Assembly (NCBI GenBank): GCA_000827265.1
Contig: KN834762.1
Span: 684,939 to 748,938 of the forward strand
Length of the DNA: 64,000 nt
Source: Collybiopsis luxurians FD-317 M1
Taxonomy: Eukaryota; Basidiomycota; Agaricomycetes; Agaricales; Omphalotaceae
Direction of reading: 5' to 3'
Of the stretch, positions 53,023 to 63,965 are shown piece after piece (positions within the stretch are counted from its first letter, which is position 1; each line of letters opens with the position of its first letter). The notes beneath the pieces are model-generated. The model had not been told where the DNA came from and did no database searches. It saw nothing but the letters and a program-made list of their open reading frames with translations. The position numbers and the translations under genes were made by a program.

Positions 53023-55346
53023 TCAATGGTGTTCAGAAGCCGCTGAACGTATCATCTCTTCAGCTTCGACGCTTCGTGGCTTGAGCACACATTCAAAGGG
53101 GGCCGGTACACTGGAAAGATATTCTCAACGACTGTACAAAATGGAATATCATAACACACCATGCCATAGATGAAATGAACTCGTAAGACGGTTCAATCAC
53201 GTTTCCATTTTTATCAACTGGTTTGGCGATATCAAGCACTGTGAGCATTGATGCAACTGCCATCCAGATACAAGAAGATGCCATGAAACGACCCGGGCAT
53301 ATGCTTCAAGAAGTGCGATTCACTTTGAGATGAAATTGCAACAATTGGAAGGTAACGAAACTGACCGACGTCCAAATCCAAACAATGCCGACTCTGGATC
53401 CTTCACAGCAGGATTTATATTGCCATCTTCACCAATGAATCTTTCAGGTTTAAATGAGTGGGGGTCGGGATACACGTTCTTCCGAAACAAAAATATCAGT
53501 TGAATGGCCGAAAGTAAGTTCTTGGAACTTACCTCGTCGTGGAGCATCGCCCTGCCAGAAGCACCGTCGGCATTCAGTAAGGATGTTTTACCTCGCACAG
53601 GAAATTCGTCACTTACCAGACATTATAGACCATTATTGAGCCCGCTGGAATTCTATAGCCTCTATAGATATCCTCGAATTTCGACGCATGAGGAATACCT
53701 ATATCGGCTGTAAGTACGGAGTATCAGTAATGAAGCAGCAGCATACCGAGAGGAGTGACATTCTTCCACCTCAGTGTTTCTTTCACAATCGCCGTCACAA
53801 ATGGAAGGTGCTGCTGATCGGAAAACCGGGGAAACTCTCCAGGTTGAACAACAGAACTAATTTCCGCCTGGGCGCGTTCCAGGGCCTCGGGGTTTGCCAG
53901 CATAGCGAGGATGAAGGTGGTCAATACCGAAACAATCTAGATTTAAGGTGAAACTAAATGGGGAGATTATGTAGTTGAAAGCCAATAACAAACCGAATCA
54001 GTGGCACCTAGAACCCGGTCAGTAAGGAGTTGATCTGAGCAAGAGATACCATACCGGTGTACATCGTAGCTGCGGTCGACTGCACTCTTTGTTCTTGTTC
54101 GGTAATGTTTTCGGCACCATCCAATTTTTCCAAGCTATACGATGTGAAGGATGGTCGAGCAGTGCCTTGCGACTATGAACTTTTAGTCCGCCTGTATGCA
54201 TGATCAACTACAGGATGAACTTACGATCTGTTCCTTCGCAGCAGCAAACGGTAGATCGCGCATTAAAGTAGAATACCGGGCCCATTCTTTTGCTTTACGT
54301 TTGAAACCGGCTCCTAGATAGAATTTGAATAGGTCAACTGTAAGCCTAACCTCCAATCAAACTAGCACCCAAGAAGCTTACCGGGAAACCACTCTGGAAC
54401 ATATTTCAAGGCGGGTATAGACTCGACAAGGAAGGCGCCGGGAGCTATACCCAGACCGAGAGATTCCAAAGCGCGCTCGGCGGCTTCAACATATGGGTCA
54501 TTTTTGTCCTGGACATCGATCCCGTATGCGATACCAAGAATAGTCGAAGCAGCGAAGCTAAAGGAAAAGCTCAGATATCATTATGACCCTCAATAGAAAC
54601 CGCTCACTGTCGGATGTGTTGCACGTAATCCTTAGGACTATCTATTATACGGTTAAGGAGATGACGAGTGGCTCGGACTTCGATGGGGTGAAAACGTTCC
54701 GCGGCTTGCGGATTAAACTCTTGTTGGAAGAGCTTTCGTTGAGCACGCCTGATGAATATAGAATTTAATTCTTATCCTCGGAATACTAGTGAGTAGAGAA
54801 GAAGCATACCATTCATCACCTAGAAATCCGGTCAGCAAGGAGAACGATTTCCCAATGTGATATGGTAGGCGAAAACGTACCATATGCCATGAGACCGAAA
54901 GAATAATCCCATCCCATCAATTCATTCACCATAACTAGACGCGGCCTACATATAAATCAGATTTTGTGGCAAAATATGCAGCGTCCTCGACATTTACCTA
55001 TCCGAGTGAATTGCCGAGTGATGATCAAGTAGCTCTTCAGCGACTTGAGAAGAATTCATCACCACGATAGACGTCCCAGCCACCTCGAGGTGAATAATGT
55101 CCGACTCTGCAGATTTTTGATATTGAGAAAATCCGGAACGTGAAAACAAAAAACTGGATCACCTAGCTCTTTACACCACCTATCGTACGTCTCCCACTCG
55201 AACGATTTCGGCATATCGAGCAGGTTACCAATGAGTGGCAACTTTGGAGGTCCCGGAGGGAGAGGAGCTTGGTTTCTTCTAGATCGCTGTCGGTACAACA
55301 GCGCTACGACCAGAGAAATAAACGCAAGCGTGACGAGAGGTTCCAT
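53023..55346 (-). CDS. Cytochrome P450 monooxygenase
   Basis: About a dozen small exons reading from ATG 55,346 to TGA 53,023. The N-terminal membrane anchor (PLVTLAFISLVVALLY) is followed by a basic stop-transfer and the Pro-rich hinge PLPPGPPKLPLIGNL. Further exons give VAGTSIVVMNSSQVAEELL, RPRLVMVNELMGWDYSFGLM, QRKLFQQEFNPQAAE and YGIDVQDKNDPYVEAAERAL. The oxygen-binding helix is GATDS..VSVLTTFILAML (variant of A/G-G-x-D/E-T-T/S). ETLRW gives the ExxR motif, FKPERF the PERF motif, and FGFGRR|ICPGRF, split by an intron, carries the heme-ligand Cys. The tail is APFECVLKPRSVE. All key residues are present, so it should be active. Similar agaric P450s are numerous. The substrate is unknown. 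No other pathway genes are adjacent. Confidence 0.92.
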
Positions 55347-56595
55347 AGGGCAGAGTGAGTAATTGGTAAAGTGGACAAGGTCGAAAGGCAGCAAACTCCA
55401 CCGCCATTAAATATGATATCCACTCTGGTTTTAATTTTGAGCATTTCCCTGAATCCTTGAGGCTCGTACATAACTGTAAAAAAAACCTTCCCCAAAGTTG
55501 ATGACAACATCTGATCCATACATACGCGTTTGCCGTCAGGATAAAATAGGGTGCAGCAGGCACAGGGAAGGCAGCACTTTTCCGAGACAGTGGCTCAATA
55601 TAAAACGGAACATGAGACCCAAATTTGACCCTGAAAAAGCAAGGCCGAAAATTGAAAGACAGACACTGATTGAATTTCTTTGAAAAAAAACGTGGTTATT
55701 ACAGTAAAAAATTGAAAGACGAGATCGAACCCAGAATCTCCTGCAGGAAGACGGAGATCTTGCATTTTTGCTAAAGATCTAGTAGGAGGTAGGCAAAGGT
55801 AACCTGAAAATTATTGAGACGACATGAGGCTGACCTGCGCGTGGTGGACCCATATCAAGGTCAAAACTTTATCGTTAGGGTATTCTTGGGTCCTCGGAGG
55901 ACTTGAACTTAAAAATTTTTGCAGAACAAAGATAGGACCTGACCGCAGTTAATCCAAAATATCGCCAATACATACTCACACTCATACCAATCATATCCAA
56001 CCTTACCACCTGCTCGCACTTAAGAATCCGAATGCCGGCATGTCTGCAATCTGTATCTAAAGTCAATGCCAAGTAAGTGAGTATGGTAGACTTCGTCTGT
56101 ACCAAGACGTTTCAGGCTTCCAGCCGTTCCGAATTGAACCCACGACCGAGAATATTTGCGAGAATGTCAAAAAAAGGTGTCCGCAAAATGTCAGTAGACC
56201 CTGCGCGGGACGTTAGTAGGAGCTCATCGAGACGCAACACAATGGCCCTGTTTCTCTCGCCAGTCGATAACTCGAATGTGCTGACTATCTCCTCTTAAAT
56301 CGGGACTTGACTCAATCCTCCTCTCCAATCGGCACTTCAACAAGGGATCGGCGTTGTGGTCCGTCAACGGGAAGTTGAGGCATTCTCTAGGACAAAGGCA
56401 GAAGTGCAATGACTGATGCACTCCTTCATTTTCTGTCCGGAAGTAGCTCATTGCGTGTCGAATGTCCTTCCTCGAGTACGTGACTTGCTGTACAGAGCCC
56501 GCTCGGAATGCGGCTTAAACATAAGGCGAACGGTGACGGGGTGGCGGCAGGAAAGACAAGGCCGTGGTGATAGTTCGTGACAACCTCTCGTTATT
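55347..56595. other. Intergenic region
   Basis: AT-rich, with poly-A runs at 55,681. Short ORFs at 55,875-56,451 are unsupported. A tRNA-like motif at about 55,700-55,800 was rejected. Confidence 0.45.
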
Positions 56596-56686
56596 GCATT
56601 AATGGGGTAGTGGTAACCTGGGTCGTTGCCAGCTGCATTGTGCTACAGAGCTCGACCCGCCGGGGGTTCGATTCCCCCTTAATGCA
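56596..56686 (+). tRNA. tRNA-Gly (anticodon GCC) with a 20-nt intron
   Basis: The cloverleaf can be folded by eye. The acceptor stem GCATTAA pairs fully with TTAATGC, and the discriminator is A. The D-stem GGGT pairs with ACCT around AGTGGTA. The anticodon stem GGTCG pairs with CGACC, the loop is TT-GCC-A...T, and the T-stem GGGGG pairs with CCCCC around TTCGATT (the T-loop holding the B box). Twenty nucleotides (56,632-56,651) are inserted at the canonical intron position, one base 3' of the anticodon. GCC decodes GGC/GGU glycine codons. Boundaries are good to about one base. Confidence 0.85.
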
Positions 56687-56977
56687 TGCAGGATTGCCGT
56701 TATCTTTTTGAGCGTGCTCATCTCCGAATCTTTGTTGCCACCATATCTGAAGTCAACAAAGTAAATAAGTGATCGGAATTTTCGGCTCTTTCCGACTACT
56801 CAAGCAGGATCGCCCATAGAAGTATTCGTATGCAAAATACAATAAATATAATACTCATAGCAAAAAGTACCCGGATAGTCCATTCCTTCCTAGTCTAACC
56901 AATAAAGCACTTCCAAGTAGATCATCCTCCACACCCAGCTTTTCCTTGACCTTCCGCCTTGTTCGAGAGTAAACTCC

Positions 56978-59110
56978 CTATTCCGTCTCTTGCTTTGCTT
57001 GCATATATTTTTCAGCATCCTCCCTGCCCCTCTGCACATTTACGGCACCCAACACAGGCAAAGCCAACCAAAACATAACAAGGAGGAAAAAGAACGAGTA
57101 GCGGATGTTCGATGTCAAGTCAGATATGAGGGCTACGAGGAGCGGGCCGAGGAAGGAGGATGACTGAAAACATGGGCAAAGCAGGTCGAGAATCCAGTTA
57201 GTCCTATGTCACAATGTGTAATTGGAAAATCACCCAACGCACCTTATCAGTAATCGAAAACAATCCAAACCACCTCGCTTCCTCTCCCGGCGGAACGAGT
57301 TCAGCGTACAAGGACCTCGCGTAAGATTGAAACGCGCCCAGTACGAAACCGAAATATACCGCCAGGACATACATCTCTCCCGGTGTCGTCAGCCCCCCAA
57401 AGGCCCATCTTTTGAAGAATGGAATGAAACCTGTGGACGTCGGAAATTGAGTATGAACAGTGAAAATTTTACAATCAATCGAGATACAGAATACTTACCC
57501 AGGCAGCCATATATGGGCACTCCGCCCGCCATTACAACAAGGGTTACAAGTACGCGAAGATTGGTCCACTGATATCTGTGATACATATGCAGATATGAGA
57601 AAAGGGGTTAGTATCATGCAAGGATCAAAACGAGGCGCAGGATGTGTAAAAAATCAAAGCGAAGTGAGGCCGGCCCTGAGCGTGAGGGATAGATGACTAC
57701 ATAGATTGCAACTCCGAACTCACCTCCGCTGTAGGCGATTCCAACTTAGTGAGCCCGTAATGCCCGAACAAGGTACAATGATTCCCAGCAGGATGAGAGA
57801 AGAAGCGGGCATGCCTAAGGAGGTTTTGGCGAAAAGAATTGAGGTTGAGGTCAGAGTTGTGAATGCTACGGCGAATGAGATTAAGCAAATATCATGTTCA
57901 GACGATTCAGGAAGAAGGGCTTACCGTCACTCAACAAAAACCACGCTGCTAGGAACTTGAACGTCTCTTTCAGCCTTTTCATTTCGGACGGACGGAGCAA
58001 GAGGAAGAGGGAGTACCATGCGAGGCGAATTCGGCGACTGATAGAAAGGCTGGGTTTACGAGGGCTTCCGTCACCTCTATCAGAGCCAGTTGTGGTATCG
58101 TTAGCTGTTTCCACGTCTGCATCTCGCAGCAAACGCTGTTCTTCTCCGGCATCCTCCAGATCCACGCTCGTCAAATGCCTCTCTCCACTAGACCCATTCC
58201 GTTCCGCTTCTTGCTTTCTAAGGTTGCGTTTGAGTTCATGCCCACCAGGCAACCACACAGCGGCCGGGATTGTAAAGACCGCCCACCATATCCCACTCAG
58301 TCCTATAGCTAATCTTAACGAGAATGTCGTGGATCCTGCTTGTAAAGCTCCTTCATCACGCGAAGGAATTGCCGTTGGAGCACCACTAGTGAGTGAGACG
58401 AGAAGGAGGGCGATTATCAACATGAAAATCCCTGCACCGTACCCCAAGGCAATGCCGAATGAGGACAAGCGAGAGGTTGTATGAGAAAGGTGGGTGGCGT
58501 AGGCGTCATAGGCTTCAGCAATAGATGGATGGGAATTGGCTGCCTCATCCTGGTCTCGGTCCCGCGCGGTGACATACATTTGCCATTTGTCCTTTACATC
58601 GGGATTCTCCCTCGCCAGGCCTGGTAGATACGCGTTCATGGCTACCACAGATGTGCCGAAACAGACATTGGCAACTATAGCCAATACTGCACAAAGACCC
58701 CAAAGGCTCGAGTCGGAAGACAAAAGCATGAAAAACATCGCCGATACCGATCCCACCGCCGCACATCCAAGCAGAAGTGGTTTTCGATATTCTGGACGGT
58801 CGGCAATGTTTCCGACGGATATGACAGTAAGAGCCTGAAGCAGAACAGAGAAGGAGAATGTATAAAGACTGAAACTGGCCGTGTCAATCCAGAGCCATCC
58901 GATTTTGACTACGCAGCGTCCACTTCCATCCCCTGCCGAGCATGGTTCAACTTTTGCAGGCTCCGAAAACCCATTGTCCCTCGCAAACTGCTCCAGACAT
59001 ATGGGCAGAAACAGAGTTAAGGAGACTATCACGAATACTTCGCTTGCAAAGGCATAACTGAGCCAACCCAAGAGGTGTCGGTGGAAGGAGGACAGGCGAG
59101 GAAAGGCCAT
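56978..59110 (-). CDS. ATG22: Autophagy protein ATG22, vacuolar amino-acid exporter
   Basis: Five exons (59,110-57,925; 57,865-57,724; 57,575-57,499; 57,430-57,243; 57,163-56,978) join in frame to 592 aa, within the usual 500-700 range. The hallmark N-terminus is GWLSYAFASEVFVIVSLTLF and a ..PICLEQFARDNG segment, with the ATG22 luminal loop (WIDTASFSLYTFSFSVLLQA). Next come DRPEYRKPLLLG, SVVAMNAYLPGLA and the loop serine-rich insert. C-terminal helices include NLRVLVTLVVMAGGVPIYGC, FGFVLGAFQSYARSLYAELV, PPGEEARWFGLFSITDK and SSFLGPLLVALISDL. It is an MFS-fold protein of the vacuole that exports amino acids after autophagic breakdown in yeast. It is intact, with a Gly/Ser/Glu-rich cytosolic loop around residues 300-350. 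Confidence 0.9.
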
Positions 59111-59663
59111 ATTTCGGCGGTTGAAAAAAAGCCCTGAGAGCGTAACAAGTTCGTCAAGTGTAAAGTTTGATAGATTTCAGGCTATGTAGCGTTCAGCGCA
59201 TCGTTTGGCAGCGTAACTGCTGCCCGCAGTGATGTTGGAGAAACTGGCAGTGCGTGCTTAGCACGTGACGAGACGCGATGCGGCAAGGCACCACGGTGAC
59301 AACTGCTTCAAGTTCTTGAAATCAGATTGGTGTTCTATTTACGAGCTCGAGGTTATGAACATGCTGGACCAACTCATGTAGCAACATGCGCACTCCGAAT
59401 ACAAAGGCAGGTAAGGTATTGTACCTCCATTTGCTGATCGTTCCCGCGTCGTTCGCACCCTTCAAGTTTTTTTGTGGTTCCAAAAGCCGCAAATTCTGAA
59501 GATATTATAGTTGTTAGTGGTCGGCAGGAGTCAACTGATACACGTGACTTCTAACGAGGTATTTATATAATCCTTGAACGCGTCGTCGACTTTGTCCTAT
59601 TGCGGTACTCAGACCAACTGCGATACGCTCACATTCTACCTACCTAGCTTATAATATATTGCC
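59111..59663. repeat. Relic of the 7TM-gene 3' flank
   Basis: 59,285-59,415 (GGTGACAACTGCTTC, TCTATTTACGAGCT, GCGCACTCCGAATACAAAGG) matches 60,690-60,815 downstream of the 7TM gene and, more weakly, 63,870-63,960. No coding remains are attached. The rest is the promoter side of the two flanking genes. Confidence 0.5.
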
Positions 59664-60310
59664 ATGGCTTCCAATTTTCCAGGCTATCCTTCATCCTCAT
59701 CTCGAAGATCTTCATTCCGAAGGGGGCATACCTCATCCTCATCACGAAGAGGACATACTTCAAGGACATCTCAAATGGTATGTCGATTCGGTTCTCTGGA
59801 AATACGAAGCTCATGTACAAGCGATAGAACAATGTACCAAAGCGTCGTAATCCTCCCTCTGAAACCGTCTTCACGGATGCAATGCCCAGACAGGATGACC
59901 ATTGTGTGCGCTACGCCTGTCTGCTTCACCCTCATGTTGGTACCCATTGGTTAACGGCTCACTTCTGGCCTAGCAGCAGTACTTGGAACCAATTCTTTTC
60001 TGGCTACTTCTTTGATCTTCTGGATCCCGATGGTAACTCTATACCCCCACCTGCCGATCTTGCTGTGTATCAGCCTAGCGGTGGCCATTGGACAGAGATA
60101 CGCACTCTGGAAGGTGTAGCACTTCTGGCACTAAACGTCACACCACTCAACGATCACGAAAAATATTTTGTGACGGAGGGCACTCGACTTCTCTTTTATA
60201 AAAGAGATGTCATATGTGCAGAGGTCATGGCTCCTCTCCACGAGGATAGCTGGGACCCAATTACTGGTTCCCAGAGCCTTCATTCTGTTCAGATTTCTTG
60301 CTATGCATAG
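59664..60310 (+). CDS. Unknown 198-aa protein with Ser/Arg-rich N-terminus
   Basis: Exons 59,664-59,777 and 59,828-60,310 (49-bp intron, GTATGT...GATAG) join in frame. The first 38 residues are Ser/Arg/His-rich with two near-repeats (SSSSRR..., RRGHTSSSSRRGHTS). The rest is a compact globular-looking domain: CVRYACLLHPHVGTHWLTAH, FFSGYFFDLLDPDGNSIPPP, TRLLFYKRDVICAEV. I do not recognise a family. The splice choice is the only one I found that removes the stop in the first frame. It lies between ATG22 and the 7TM gene on the opposite strand to both. Confidence 0.55.
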
Positions 60311-60836
60311 GAAGTCTTCTATATAAGCTGTACAAGTGATAGTATTGTGTGCAGGTAACCGGGATAAGAGATTTACTCATCTCAGGCTCGAGCTCGATGC
60401 AGAACAATGGTGAAACGAATTGGCCGTATACATTTTTTACTATATGTAATATGATCAGGTAGATATTGTCGAAGACACACACTGTACACTACTACATGCA
60501 TCTTGAAACATCTGTAGACCGACACGCCGACAGATTTTCGTCAAATTGGGAAGGGAGAATCTATAATAGGGACATTGAGTCTGAGAACAAAGTAATTTAA
60601 GTACTATTGGCCTTTTACCCTCATAATCCAGTCGAGCTACCGGCTTCTGTTCCATCACATGTCTACTCTCTATAGAAGTGGTCGCCGCGGTGACAACTGC
60701 TTCCAGAAACCAGGTTGGTATTCTTAGTTCTATTTACGAGCTTATGAGCATGTCTACATAAATTGAAAAAAAATCAAAGATGAACTTTTCACATAGTAGC
60801 ATGCGCACTCCGAATCAAAGGCAGATATCTAGTAAC
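60311..60836. other. Convergent intergenic space
   Basis: 3' flanks of two convergent genes. The part from 60,630 is the duplicated 3' flank of the 7TM family, seen again at 63,770-63,965. Confidence 0.5.
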
Positions 60837-62335
60837 TTAAACAACCTCGGTCAACTTTTCATGGTCATCTTTGACTAAGATTGTGTTAGCGTCTTCGGCC
60901 ATAATTCTGGGTGATATCAATGATTCATCAAGGACATGGTTTGTGCTTCTCTGAGATTCAGCATGAGGCGAGAATAAAATAACTGAGGGTCCCATTGTAG
61001 ACAATGATTGATTGTCATAGGTGCTTCCTAATCCAACTCGTACCGCAATCAGAGTAGGAGCAAGGCCCTGTCAAACGGAAACTATGTCACACTCACGTCT
61101 CATTTGAAATGACTGTACTCACAACAGTAATGACCCCCAGACAAGTGGAATTGGGTAGTACTAATGCTGCCAATATAAGATATATTGGATAAATGACTCC
61201 TGATTCTATACTGCAGCACATAGAAGATGGATAATCAGCATTCACTATCTAACAGAGGCTTGTTGCTTCAAATATCGACACACATGATAGCAATAGTTTT
61301 ATAATACCAGTGCCTCTGTGGCCCTGGTATCAATGCAGAGGCATATTCAGCCTGAAGTGCTCTCGATATCCACCATATCCGACCAGCTAATGGAATTATC
61401 TGTCAAAGTGGTATCACATACAGAAAAAGATAAAGCAGTACCAATCAAAAGGGTCATCAACATATTTGCAGTGGCATTCACATCTGCAAAAATGAAAAGT
61501 ATCTTTGGACCTATCCGCGGAAATTGATTTGATGTATTTGGGTCGCTCCAACGCCAGAGAAGACCGACTGCCTCGACAATATTCAATACTAAAAGAGGAA
61601 AATGGGTATGGAATGCATTCTTATTCCACTCTCAATGACATACCTTTAGCGACACCTACGATCAAACACAGAGGGAGAAGAATTTTCTTTTGGGACCCCC
61701 AAACAGCGTACACACGATGAAACTTTGCCAGGTGAGCCTAAGAAAATGCCAGTAAGGAGCAGTAAATACATACCAGAACTATGTCACCCAGTACACTTCA
61801 GAAGTTCACAATTGGGTTTCAAGCTGAGGACAGATTAATGGCATCGACTCACTCCGAGATAAAAAATGTGAGTTCATCGATAGATCTAGGACAAGCAGAA
61901 TTTGTCAATAGCAAGTCTGATAGCTCAGATTACCAGCCTTACTGTCCGGCAATCATCCATGTCTTTTCATTGGACAACGGAATGGTGTACAATATTGCAT
62001 AGCCTTCGCCCACAAGATCGTAAGCTGTGTTTATTGTGGCAAGAATGAACAAAGCTATGATGATTGGAAAGAAGATTTTCTTCACGGAGGGGACATTGAA
62101 CTTTCGAGGTAGAATCCATATTGCAAGTCCAAACATCACAGCATAAACTCCTAAAGGTGGGGAGGATCAAATGATGATTATGTGCAGAGAAGTCGGGTCT
62201 AGGAAAGGCATTAACCGTAGAGCGCACATTCGGCCTAATAAATGTTGAGCAATGGGGGGCATCCATAAAAAGACAAGCTACACGTACCATAACAACAATG
62301 AGTCGAGGAAGCACATAGCTCGTAGGCCCTGGCAT
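60837..62335 (-). CDS. Seven-transmembrane protein of an unnamed agaric family, 10 exons
   Basis: Ten exons (62,335-62,288; 62,234-62,216; 62,150-61,943; 61,885-61,853; 61,795-61,774; 61,737-61,644; 61,588-61,442; 61,386-61,284; 61,210-61,123; 61,067-60,837) join in frame to 330 aa. Two exons are only 19 and 22 nt. Conserved pieces in order are GVYAVMFGLAIWIL, IFFPIIIALFILATINTAYD, DIVLAHLAKFHRVYAVWGS, KILLPLCLIVGVAK, NATANMLMTLLIAGRIWWIS, IIESGVIYPIYLILAALV and GLAPTLIAVRVGLGSTYD, giving about seven TM helices and a hydrophilic C-tail ending KLTEVV. The order resembles a large unnamed agaricomycete family often labelled integral membrane protein. A receptor role is only a guess. A second copy starts at the right edge. 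Confidence 0.72.
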
Positions 62336-63310
62336 TTGTTAACAGCTGCAGCAATTGTAGAGGAACTATCTAGACCTTCGAATGTGCAAAGGAGAGGAAA
62401 CCTGGCAAACACAATGAGGATAGGATGGGGTCAAAAATTCCAATTCATTTGGATATTAGTTCTGTTTAAAGATGAGAACACTGTACAGCCTACATAAGTT
62501 AATTATATGCGGTGTGAAAATGGGCTTCCTGGACGAAAACGAACGCATCAAACAATACATATCTACTTGATGGGAAATCTTCTGATTAAAGATTATCGAT
62601 TAATGATTGACTGTTGCTGTCTGTCTTTCATCCTTCAATAAGCCTCAAGGCTGGCCATGCTCGTTGACTGACCTCAATTATGCTAGAGGGAAGCTCCACG
62701 GCAACCTCTTGCTACCACCTCCTCTCAGTGACCGCTCGGAGAGCCGAATCCAACTATTTATCAAGGATATCGGACAGTGCAGCAAAACATCAACCACTGG
62801 CCTCGCATCTCCCTGCTTTGCAACCGACGTGAACCGTGATACACGGGTCTTTTCCCCAGGAAACCCGCTCCTTCCGTCGCTACCTTCGTCGTGTCTCAAC
62901 TCCATCACACCGAGTGTTCCTCACTCAGCTCCTTTGTGGTGATATTACACCACGCAGCGAGAATGCTATTGAAACTCTCCAGAATCTCCTTCAGTACACC
63001 CACTGCCAACCTTCAAACCCTTTAACTGGGGTGCAACTTCCCCCAATTTATCTCGCCGTAGATTCCTCTCCCTCATCCCATCTTTTTTTCTGGCTCCGCG
63101 GCGCTGCATTTTGACAACACTGGGATCTTGTTGTCCTACTGCAGAACTTATGCGCGAGCCCAGTGGTCCAGCTGTTCCCACTCAGGACCCCGCTCTGGTG
63201 GAGCCCCTGTGACAGACATTGTGCACAATCTGACTGGTGCTACCAAATGAATGTTTGTGCACAATCCTTTGGTTGCACCAGTCGAGGCCACCGTAAAATA
63301 GATAAGATTA
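62336..63310. other. Unassigned region right of the 7TM gene
   Basis: Overlapping ORFs of 70-111 codons at 62,607-63,181 on both strands show no motif. An imperfect hairpin near 63,224-63,275 pairs CTGGTGCTACCAAA with TTTGGTTGCACCAG. It may be transposon debris. Confidence 0.4.
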
Positions 63311-63319
63311 GATGTAACT

Positions 63320-63450
63320 ACCCCAAACCCTAACCTAACCCTAGCCCTAACCTTCGCGCAAAGTGCGAGCACCCTGCAGGCATCCCTAACCCCTAGCCCA
63401 GCACGCCTTCGGCGCGAGCCTAACCCCTAACCCTAACCATCTAACCACCT
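63320..63450. repeat. Interstitial telomere-like (CCCTAA)n tract, degenerate
   Basis: AAACCCTAACCTAACCCTAG, CCCTAACC, CCCTAACCCCTAG and AACCCCTAACCCTAACC occur within 130 bp, then CTAACCACC repeats. CCCTAA is the C-strand of the TTAGGG telomere repeat used by most basidiomycetes. The tract is interrupted by GC-rich sequence (CTTCGGCGCGAG), so it is not an active telomere. Confidence 0.65.
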
Positions 63451-63495
63451 AACCACCTACCCGACCCCCCAATAGAGCTATTTGTCTATTTGTTG

Positions 63496-63568
63496 GCAAT
63501 GTCGCAGACAGTTCCCACATGTTAGGGCTAGCAGAGCTAGCCCTAATGGGAACTGCCTGCAACATTGC
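63496..63568. repeat. Fold-back (hairpin) element
   Basis: The left arm 63,496-63,532 (starting GCAATGTCGCAGACAGTTCC and ending GGGCTAGC) is the near-perfect reverse complement of the right arm 63,536-63,568 (GCTAGCCCTAATGGGAACTG ... CATTGC), with only AGA between. A second inverted pair, ATTGTTCACAAT / ATTGTGAACAAT, follows at about 63,605-63,650. It may be a MITE or a transposon terminus. Confidence 0.65.
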
Positions 63569-63965
63569 TTGATCTTAGGGTGGTCACCGGTAGTTACCAA
63601 AGGATTGTTCACAATTGTTTGTTTGGTAGCACAAAAGATTGTGAACAATAATTGTGGCATTGGGTGTCTGGCGCAGCCGTGCAGCTATCCATCTTAGTTC
63701 TTTTTCATGGCGGCTTTTCAGGCTGGCCAATTCAAAGCTTCTTAGGTTCTTGAGTGGAACTCGTGCTTAGTCAGCATTTTAACCGTCGTAATAGAATTTG
63801 AGCTTTCGGCTTCTGTTCCAATTGGCATGTTCCTGCTTTTGAAAATCATCATCATGAACACATTTCCTGATATTGAATTGAAGTTATGAACATGCCACAG
63901 AGTGTAAAGATTAAAGAATGACTTACATAATAGCACTCCGAATTCAGAGGCAGATACCTAGTAAC

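Noticed and set aside
55695..55800. tRNA-like stretch on the minus strand with GGTTCGATCTC
   Set aside because: A T-loop-like motif and an anticodon-like hairpin are present, but acceptor and D stems do not pair, so I did not call a tRNA.
62607..63181. Overlapping ORFs of up to 111 codons right of the 7TM gene
   Set aside because: No motif, mixed strands and no intron pattern. Possibly transposon debris but not assignable.
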